A stretch of 6,289 nt of DNA, taken from an uncultured Eubacteriales bacterium (lineage in GTDB: Bacteria; Bacillota; Clostridia; Christensenellales; Borkfalkiaceae). The DNA lies in NCBI GenBank assembly GCA_900556195.1, contig USOJ01000074.1, positions 1 to 6,289 of the forward strand. The letters are read 5' to 3'. Under the pieces are notes generated by a model. It made no database searches, had not been told where the DNA came from, and worked only from the letters and a program-made list of their open reading frames with translations. Positions 1 through 5,285 of this stretch are shown piece after piece (positions within the stretch are counted from its first letter, which is position 1; every line of letters starts with the position of its first letter). The position numbers were made by a program, and so were the translations under genes.

Positions 1-5
1 ATAAT

Positions 6-1688
6 ATGACAGCGCAGGAAATATTACAGTTAATCCAAAGTTTAATATGGCTTCTTGCGGGCGTCGGCGTATTCATCGTCGGTATGAATTTTATGGGCGA
101 CGCCCTTGAGAAGTGCGCGGGAAACGGAATGAAAAAGTTACTTGAAAAGATAAGTAACAACCGTTTTTCAGGAGTCGGAATAGGCGCGGGGGTTACCGCA
201 ATTATCCAGAGTTCGTCGGCGACTTCGGTTATGGTAATCGGACTCGTAAACGCAGGAGTTATGACTCTTATGCAGGCAACTCCTATAATTATGGGCGCGA
301 ATATTGGTACTACGATAACGGGCGTTCTCGTCGCGCTTAAAAACGACTATTTCAATATGGTGATGTATCTGCTTGCGTTTATCGGCGTATTGATGGGTTT
401 TACAAAAAAAGAAAAAGTTAAAATAGCGGGCAGTCTTTGTTGCGGTTTAGGTCTGATTTTCGTCGGACTTAACGTTATGAGCAGCGAACAGGCTTTCGGA
501 AATCCGCTCGTTAAGGATTTATTCAAACGAATATTCAGTGTTATAGATTTTCCGTTGCTTCTCATATTGGTCGGTATGATATTTACGGCGTTGATACAAA
601 GTTCGTCTGCCGCGACGGGCGTAGTGATAACCATGGTCGGAAACAACGTTCTACCGTTGGATCTTGCGCTTTTTATCGTACTCGGAGCAAATATCGGCAC
701 GTGCGTAACGGCTTTACTCGCTTCGGTCGGGGCAAACGCAAATTCAAAGAGGGTAGCGCTTATACATTTCACGTTTAACGTAATAGGAACGGTATTATTC
801 ACGATAATAATCTGGATATTCCGCCAACCGGTCGTAGATCTTTTGACGGCAATGTTTCCGGGTAACGGCGCGATGGCTCTGCAGATGCGTATATCCGCGT
901 TTCACGTAATATTCAACGTGACTACCACGTGTCTGCTTCTTCCGTTCGTAAAACAATTAGTAAAATTCTCCCGTTTCGTCATTAAAGATAAAACGGAGAA
1001 AAAAGAAGAGTTTACGCTCAGATACGTCGACGAACGTCTGCTTTCGATGGCTCCCGTTGCTTTGATGCAGGTAAAAAAAGAAATCGAGTATATGATGAGT
1101 CTGGTGGAAAAGAATATCGGGTTGTCTTTTTACGCCGAAGAAACAAAAAGTATCGACGACGGAGAAGAAATACATAAAAACGAGGATATAATCGATTTTA
1201 CGAACACTGCGTTGACAGACTTTCTTATTAAGTTATCGGTTGACGTAGAACAAAGCGACGAAACCGTAATCGGTTCGTATTTCCACGTCTTAAACGACCT
1301 TGAAAGGATAGGCGACCATGCGGAAAACTTTTTCGGTATCGTAGAAGATATGAGCAGGAAAAAACTTTCTTTCTCCGCGCAGGCGCAGGAAAAAGTCCGG
1401 AAAATGTACGATAAGGTAACCGAAATGTTTTCGGTTTCGAGAGAGGCTTTCGAAACGCAGGATAAAACGCTTCTGACAAGGCTTTCCGAACTCGAAAACG
1501 ACGTCGACGGACTTAAAAGAAAACTCACCGCGGAGCATTTTGCGCGTCTTGCCGACGGGCAGTGCAGCGTCGAGTGCAGCCCGTATTATTCGTCGCTTAT
1601 ATCCGGACTCGAACGCGTTGCGGATCATCTAGTCAACGTAGGATACAGTATAACCAATCCTACGGGCTCTCAAAAAGAAGCAATATAA
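6..1688 (+). CDS. Na+/phosphate cotransporter with C-terminal PhoU-like domain (NptA/YjbB type)
   Basis: This 560-residue inner-membrane protein probably moves inorganic phosphate with sodium; E. coli YjbB of this family is linked to phosphate export, so direction is not certain. The two inverted-repeat halves of the family are visible: QSSSATS at residues 68-74 followed by GANIGTT (97-103), and QSSSAAT at 198-204 followed by GANIGTC (227-233). Hydrophobic segments run from about residue 12 to 315. The soluble tail from about 340 is PhoU-like, with two metal-binding-type helix motifs, ERIGDHAEN (433-441) and ERVADHLVN (536-544). Length fits the family form that carries a PhoU tail. Only 5 nt precede the ATG, so no ribosome binding site can be seen and the frame is open to the window edge; a slightly earlier start is possible, although the N-terminus already aligns with relatives. 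A strong terminator follows the stop. Confidence 0.93.
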   Translation: MTAQEILQLIQSLIWLLAGVGVFIVGMNFMGDALEKCAGNGMKKLLEKISNNRFSGVGIGAGVTAIIQSSSATSVMVIGLVNAGVMTLMQATPIIMGANIGTTITGVLVALKNDYFNMVMYLLAFIGVLMGFTKKEKVKIAGSLCCGLGLIFVGLNVMSSEQAFGNPLVKDLFKRIFSVIDFPLLLILVGMIFTALIQSSSAATGVVITMVGNNVLPLDLALFIVLGANIGTCVTALLASVGANANSKRVALIHFTFNVIGTVLFTIIIWIFRQPVVDLLTAMFPGNGAMALQMRISAFHVIFNVTTTCLLLPFVKQLVKFSRFVIKDKTEKKEEFTLRYVDERLLSMAPVALMQVKKEIEYMMSLVEKNIGLSFYAEETKSIDDGEEIHKNEDIIDFTNTALTDFLIKLSVDVEQSDETVIGSYFHVLNDLERIGDHAENFFGIVEDMSRKKLSFSAQAQEKVRKMYDKVTEMFSVSREAFETQDKTLLTRLSELENDVDGLKRKLTAEHFARLADGQCSVECSPYYSSLISGLERVADHLVNVGYSITNPTGSQKEAI

Positions 1689-1703
1689 CCTAAGATTACA
1701 GTT

Positions 1704-1746
1704 AAAACCCGCCTACAGAAAATTCTTTGCTGTCGGCGGGTTTTTT
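1704..1746 (+). terminator. Intrinsic terminator of the Na+/Pi transporter gene, possibly bidirectional
   Basis: The left arm AAAACCCGCC (1704-1713) pairs with GGCGGGTTTT (1735-1744). After one U-C mismatch, ACAG (1715-1718) pairs with CTGT (1730-1733), leaving an 11-nt loop. A run of six T (1741-1746) closes the hairpin on the plus strand, 15 nt after the transporter stop. On the minus strand, where it lies 30 nt beyond the hydrolase stop, the same hairpin is followed by only four T (complement of 1704-1707), so it may also end that convergent transcript, but less efficiently. Confidence 0.9.
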
Positions 1747-1775
1747 GAAAACTCTTAAAATTTGCGGTTTATCGA

Positions 1776-2405
1776 TTACTTTTTTTGCGAAAGCAGCCAT
1801 TCGTACAATTCGGGGGTGTTATAGGCTTTCGTCCAACTGTCGTGGCAACATTCGTCGTAAAGGGTAAGTCTGACTTTTCCGCCGAAGCCGCGTAGTTTAT
1901 CGGTCATTCGTATTGCCTCTTCGACGAAAATAACGTCGTCCTGTATCCCGTGGAATATCCATAACGGAATATTTTTTATACGTTCGGCGTTCCAGTACAT
2001 ACCTCCGCCGCAACAAACTATACCTGCCGCGAATCTGTCTGCGAAAGTCATAAACAATTGATAAATCGCATAGCCGCCCATACTTATGCCCGAACCGTAA
2101 AATCTGCTCTTATCGGTAAACGGCGAATTGTAGATATAATCGCACAAATCGCGAAGTTCGTCGTATATATCGAACCAATTCTGCGCGTAGCATTGAGGAA
2201 TGACGATAAGGCATTTATTCAGATATTCGTTACCTTCGTTTTGTCTGTCGATAAGCCCGATATTATTCTCTATAAGGCTTAAATCTCTTCCGCGCGCTCC
2301 TGCGCCCGGCGTATGAAAAACAATGGGGTAGAGATCGCCTTCTTTGTAATTTTCGGGGTAAGAGATGATATAATCGAGATTTCTGAAACGGTATTCTTTT
2401 ATCAT
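1776..2405 (-). CDS. Small alpha/beta hydrolase (predicted esterase/peptidase, COG4099-like)
   Basis: This is a 209-residue single-domain serine hydrolase of the alpha/beta fold. The nucleophile elbow is GISMGG with Ser108. The likely acid is Asp156 in HGIQDD (152-157), a variant of the family's HGxxD motif, and the likely base is His188 in ECCHDSW. HTPGAGARGRD (31-41) fits the oxyanion-hole loop, and PQCYAQNW (70-77) matches the PQ...W pattern I associate with predicted peptidases/acyl esterases of COG4099. There is no signal peptide or membrane segment, so it should be cytoplasmic. The substrate cannot be told from sequence; ester or peptide-like substrates are both possible. It stands alone on this strand. 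An AGGA ribosome binding site (complement of 2417-2420) lies 11 nt before the ATG, and a near-consensus promoter lies further upstream. Seven cysteines, including the pairs 131-132 and 186-187, are many for its size. Confidence 0.88.
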   Translation of the reverse strand: MIKEYRFRNLDYIISYPENYKEGDLYPIVFHTPGAGARGRDLSLIENNIGLIDRQNEGNEYLNKCLIVIPQCYAQNWFDIYDELRDLCDYIYNSPFTDKSRFYGSGISMGGYAIYQLFMTFADRFAAGIVCCGGGMYWNAERIKNIPLWIFHGIQDDVIFVEEAIRMTDKLRGFGGKVRLTLYDECCHDSWTKAYNTPELYEWLLSQKK

Positions 2406-2433
2406 TTTTCGTATAGTCCTTTTTTAATTTCGC

Positions 2434-2464
2434 CGCGTACGCGTTTTTTAGCCGATATTATCGG
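2434..2464 (-). promoter_or_regulatory. Two short palindromes in the hydrolase 5' untranslated region
   Basis: CCGAT-ATT-ATCGG (2452-2464) starts about 5 nt after the predicted transcription start of the minus-strand hydrolase gene. CGCGTACGCG (2434-2443) is a perfect 10-bp palindrome between it and the ribosome binding site. Their position just downstream of the promoter suits a repressor operator or a small leader hairpin. Neither overlaps the AGGA site, so direct blocking of translation is unlikely. Function is inferred from position only. Confidence 0.35.
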
Positions 2465-2475
2465 TTGACTTCCAA

Positions 2476-2504
2476 ATTATACCCGTTTGTCTTATCGTTG
2501 TAAA
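2476..2504 (-). promoter_or_regulatory. Sigma-A type promoter of the alpha/beta hydrolase gene
   Basis: On the minus strand, -35 TTTACA (2504-2499) and -10 TATAAT (2481-2476) are separated by exactly 17 nt. The -10 is a perfect consensus match and the -35 has one mismatch. Transcription should start near 2469, giving a leader of about 64 nt before the ATG at 2405. Confidence 0.82.
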
Positions 2505-2585
2505 GTAAAAAGCATAAAAACGGCGTATTTTGGTGAAATTAAATTTATCGAAAGAGAAAATGTCCGTTTCGTCCGATATAATTTG

Positions 2586-2614
2586 TTGATATTATTCAAA
2601 AATAATGTTATAAT
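2586..2614 (+). promoter_or_regulatory. Sigma-A type promoter of the aminopeptidase-pepT-dxs operon
   Basis: TTGATA (2586-2591) and TATAAT (2609-2614) are separated by 17 nt. TGT directly before the -10 (2606-2608) makes it an extended -10 promoter. The predicted start is near 2621, leaving a short leader of about 24 nt that carries the ribosome binding site. No other promoter or terminator is seen between here and the window end, so this is the likely promoter for all three plus-strand genes. Confidence 0.85.
2591..2606. repeat. AT-rich inverted repeat in the promoter spacer
   Basis: ATTATT (2591-2596) and AATAAT (2601-2606) are perfect inverted repeats around CAAA. They fill most of the spacer between the -35 and -10 of the operon promoter, where a bound regulator would block RNA polymerase. 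In such AT-rich DNA a 6-bp repeat can arise by chance. Confidence 0.35.
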
Positions 2615-2632
2615 GAGAAAAAATTACGTTAC

Positions 2633-2638
2633 GGAGGA
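2633..2638 (+). promoter_or_regulatory. Strong ribosome binding site of the M18 aminopeptidase
   Basis: GGAGGA ends 6 nt before the ATG at 2645, a near-ideal Shine-Dalgarno match and spacing. It settles the start codon against a competing ATG at 2613-2615 in another frame, which would read out of frame across the real start. Confidence 0.85.
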
Positions 2639-2644
2639 CGAAAT

Positions 2645-4054
2645 ATGTCAGGCAATAAAGAAAAGAGTCCGGGAGCAAAACTCGAAGAATCTCTCGTTTA
2701 CAAGAAAGAAAACTTTTTTGAAATTTCTTCCGAAGAAAAAATAGAGAAAGCGTACGAATACGCGAAAGGTTACGCGGCGTTTCTCGATAAAGCGAAGACG
2801 GAACGCGAAGCGGTAAGTCAGGCAATAGCGTATGCCGAATCGAAAGGGTATACTCCTTACGTTTTCGGCGAAACGCTTAAAGCGGGCGATAAAAAATACT
2901 ATTCAAACCGCAATAAATATTTCATGATGTTCAAAGTGGGCAGCGAAGATATGGCTGAAAACGGAGTTAAAATACTTGCTTCGCATATCGACTCGCCCCG
3001 ACTCGACATTAAACAGGTTCCTCTTTACGAAGAGGGCGGAATGGCGTTTTTGAAAACGCATTATTACGGCGGCATTAAAAAGTATCAATGGACGGCTATC
3101 CCGCTTGCTCTTCACGGTACGGTCGTTCTCGAAAACGGAGAAACGGTCAACGTAGTCGTCGGCGAAGACGATAGCGACCCCGTATTCTATATTAACGATT
3201 TACTTCCTCATCTTGCGAGAGAACAGGTAACCAAACCGCTTGCGAGCGGAATCGACGGCGAAACCCTCAACGTTCTGGTCGGTGGTTTACCGTTTAAGGA
3301 CGAAGACGTAAAAGAAAAGGTAAAACTTACGGTTTTGCAAAAACTCAACGAGCGTTACGGTATGAAAGAACCCGATTTTATCAGCGCGGAGTTGTGCGCG
3401 GTACCTGCGTTCAAAGCCCGCGATATAGGCTTCGACCGTTCGCTGATCGGCGCGTACGGACACGACGATAAAGTTTGTTCTTATCCAGCAATAACGGCTC
3501 TCGGCGAAAGCAAAGACACTTTACATACCGTAGTCGTTATACTCGCGGATAAAGAAGAAATCGGCAGCGAAGGTCCTACCGGTATGCAGTGCGAGATTTT
3601 CTCCGATCTTCTCGATTTTCTCGCGGCTTCGCAAAATAAGCCCGCTTCGCTCGTAAGACTTAACAGTAAATGCCTTTCGGCGGACGTTACTGCGGGTTAC
3701 GACCCCAACTTCGCAAACGTATTCGAAAAGAGAAATTCGAGTCTCGTCGCTTGCGGAACGGCTCTTTGCAAGTTCACGGGAGCGGGCGGTAAGAGCGGAT
3801 CCAACGACGCGAGAGCGGAACTCGTAGGCGAAGTGCGCAGAGCGTTCGACAAAGCGGGCGTAAACTGGCAGATGGCCGAACTCGGTAAAGTAGACGCCGG
3901 CGGTGGCGGCACCGTTGCAAAATATATCTCCAAACTCAATATCGACACGATCGATATCGGCGTTCCCGTTATTTCGATGCACGCGCCTTACGAAGTGGTA
4001 TCAAAGGCTGACTTATACAGTACTTACGAAGCGTTCGTCGCTTTTATAGGCTAA
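2645..4054 (+). CDS. M18 family aminopeptidase
   Basis: This 469-residue cytoplasmic metallo-aminopeptidase, of usual bacterial M18 length, removes N-terminal residues from peptides using two metal ions, usually zinc. The ligand motifs appear in order: SHIDSPRLDIK with His114 (and Asp116 beside it), GHDDKVCSY with bridging Asp274, ADKEEIGSEGPTG with catalytic base Glu304 and ligand Glu305, SADVTAGYDP with Asp347, and ISMHAPYEV with His446. The glycine-rich TGAGGKSGSNDAR (378-390) and VDAGGGGTVA (416-425) blocks are also typical of M18. These residue roles are assigned from knowledge of the family. There is no signal peptide. It is the first gene after the operon promoter, with a strong GGAGGA site, and is followed after 7 nt by pepT. 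The substrate preference among M18 enzymes (acidic or hydrophobic residues) cannot be read from the sequence. Confidence 0.95.
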   Translation: MSGNKEKSPGAKLEESLVYKKENFFEISSEEKIEKAYEYAKGYAAFLDKAKTEREAVSQAIAYAESKGYTPYVFGETLKAGDKKYYSNRNKYFMMFKVGSEDMAENGVKILASHIDSPRLDIKQVPLYEEGGMAFLKTHYYGGIKKYQWTAIPLALHGTVVLENGETVNVVVGEDDSDPVFYINDLLPHLAREQVTKPLASGIDGETLNVLVGGLPFKDEDVKEKVKLTVLQKLNERYGMKEPDFISAELCAVPAFKARDIGFDRSLIGAYGHDDKVCSYPAITALGESKDTLHTVVVILADKEEIGSEGPTGMQCEIFSDLLDFLAASQNKPASLVRLNSKCLSADVTAGYDPNFANVFEKRNSSLVACGTALCKFTGAGGKSGSNDARAELVGEVRRAFDKAGVNWQMAELGKVDAGGGGTVAKYISKLNIDTIDIGVPVISMHAPYEVVSKADLYSTYEAFVAFIG

Positions 4055-4061
4055 ACGAATC

Positions 4062-5267
4062 ATGACGGCTAAAGAAAGATTTTTGAAATACGTAAAATAC
4101 GAAACGACTTCCGACGAAAATTCTTCGTCGTTTCCGAGTACGGAAGGGCAGAAAGTCCTTTTGAAGAAACTGAAAAACGAACTCGAAAGTTTCGGTCTTA
4201 AAGCCGATATGGACGAAAACGGTTACGTTACCGCGGTTATTCCCGCAACTAAAAAGGGGCTTAAACGTATTTGTTTTATATCTCACGTCGATACTTCGCC
4301 CGCAGTAAGCGGTAAAAACGTAAATCCGCAATTCGTAAATTACGACGGCGGTGATATTACGCTTAAAAACGGCATAAAAATTACCGTAAACGATAATCCG
4401 TATCTTTCGGAATACGTCGGCAAAGAACTTATCGTAACCGACGGCGAAACGCTTCTCGGCGCGGACGATAAAGCGGGCGTAGCCGAAATTATGACTGCCG
4501 CCGAAATACTTGCAAACGATAAGAGCATTATGCACGGCGACGTTTTAATCGCGTTTACCCCCGACGAAGAAATCGGCAGGGGGACGGATAAATTCGACGT
4601 GAAACGTTTCGGCGCGGACTTCGGTTACACGATAGACGGAGATAAACTCGGCGGAATAGAATACGAAAATTTTAACGCAGCCGCGGCGACCGTCAAAGTC
4701 AACGGCGTGAGTATTCACCCCGGCAGCGCGAAGAACGTAATGAAAAACGCGATAGATTTATTCTGCGAATTTCACTCGCTGTTACCGATTGCGGAAAGAC
4801 CGGTTCATACCGAAAATTACGAAGGATTTTATATGGCTGACGAGGTAAACGGCGGAGTTGAAACGTGCGTTGCGAAGTATATCATACGCGACCACGATAA
4901 ATCTAAATTTGAAGATAAAAAGCGGTTTTTTGCAAAGATTTCCGAATTTCTGAACGATAAATACGGCGACGGTACGTTTGAAACGGAAGTAAAAGACAGT
5001 TATTATAACATGGCGGATATAATCGCCGATAACTATCATCTTATCGATAACGCGAAAAAGGCTTTCGTTTTGGCGGGCGTAGAGCCGTTCGTCACTCCCA
5101 TAAGGGGCGGAACGGACGGGGCGAGACTTTCTTACGAGGGGTTGCCTTGTCCCAATCTTTCTACGGGCGGTTTCAACTTCCACGGCAGAAAAGAATTTAT
5201 TCCGTCTTTCACGCTCGAAAAAATGGCGGAAGTAATAGTCAATATAGTTAAAATATACGCCGAATAA
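4062..5267 (+). CDS. pepT: Peptidase T (tripeptide aminopeptidase, M20B)
   Basis: This 401-residue cytoplasmic enzyme releases the N-terminal residue of tripeptides with a dinuclear zinc centre. Full family length and all expected ligands are present: ISHVDTSP with His75 and Asp77, GADDKAG with bridging Asp135, TPDEEIGRG with catalytic Glu169 and ligand Glu170, TIDGD with Asp192, and FHGRKEF with His374. NGVSIHPGSAKN (214-225) belongs to the lid/dimerisation domain, and TPIRGGTDGARLS (345-357) and NLSTGGFNFHGRKEF are characteristic PepT blocks. The ATG lies 7 nt after the preceding stop with no good Shine-Dalgarno sequence (only TAGG about 11 nt upstream), so translation is probably coupled to the M18 aminopeptidase. 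The next gene, dxs, is in the same reading frame just after this stop codon. Confidence 0.96.
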   Translation: MTAKERFLKYVKYETTSDENSSSFPSTEGQKVLLKKLKNELESFGLKADMDENGYVTAVIPATKKGLKRICFISHVDTSPAVSGKNVNPQFVNYDGGDITLKNGIKITVNDNPYLSEYVGKELIVTDGETLLGADDKAGVAEIMTAAEILANDKSIMHGDVLIAFTPDEEIGRGTDKFDVKRFGADFGYTIDGDKLGGIEYENFNAAAATVKVNGVSIHPGSAKNVMKNAIDLFCEFHSLLPIAERPVHTENYEGFYMADEVNGGVETCVAKYIIRDHDKSKFEDKKRFFAKISEFLNDKYGDGTFETEVKDSYYNMADIIADNYHLIDNAKKAFVLAGVEPFVTPIRGGTDGARLSYEGLPCPNLSTGGFNFHGRKEFIPSFTLEKMAEVIVNIVKIYAE

Positions 5268-5272
5268 GGCGC

Positions 5273-5276
5273 GGAG
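5273..5276 (+). promoter_or_regulatory. Ribosome binding site supporting the TTG start of dxs
   Basis: GGAG sits 9 nt before TTG 5286-5288. The in-frame stop of pepT at 5265-5267 limits any start to the 18 nt between, where TTG at 5286 is the first usable codon. The first in-frame ATG is not until 5805, inside a conserved cofactor-binding motif, so it cannot be the start. Confidence 0.8.
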
Positions 5277-5285
5277 ATATCGGTT

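Noticed and set aside
347..1628. Several minus-strand open frames inside the Na+/Pi transporter gene
   Set aside because: They are antisense shadows of a well-supported gene, without ribosome binding sites or recognisable motifs; the CpG-rich, stop-poor codon use explains them.
2434..2449. CGCGTACGCG followed by six T on the plus strand as a terminator
   Set aside because: A self-complementary 10-mer leaves no room for a loop of useful size, and no plus-strand gene ends here.
2577..2582. A second TATAAT upstream of the operon promoter
   Set aside because: There is no -35-like hexamer at 16-18 nt upstream and no TGn extension; the TTGATA-17-TATAAT pair next to it is far better.
2487..2744. 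Open frame of 85 codons on the plus strand crossing the intergenic region
   Set aside because: It spans both promoters and runs out of frame into the M18 gene. The GGAGGA site is spaced for the ATG at 2645, and the product is lysine-rich with no recognisable domain.
3521..5183. Minus-strand open frames of 130-163 codons opposite the two peptidase genes
   Set aside because: Each lies antisense to a sequence with complete metal-binding motifs. Their translations are low-complexity (arginine-, phenylalanine- or serine-rich) and show no family signature.
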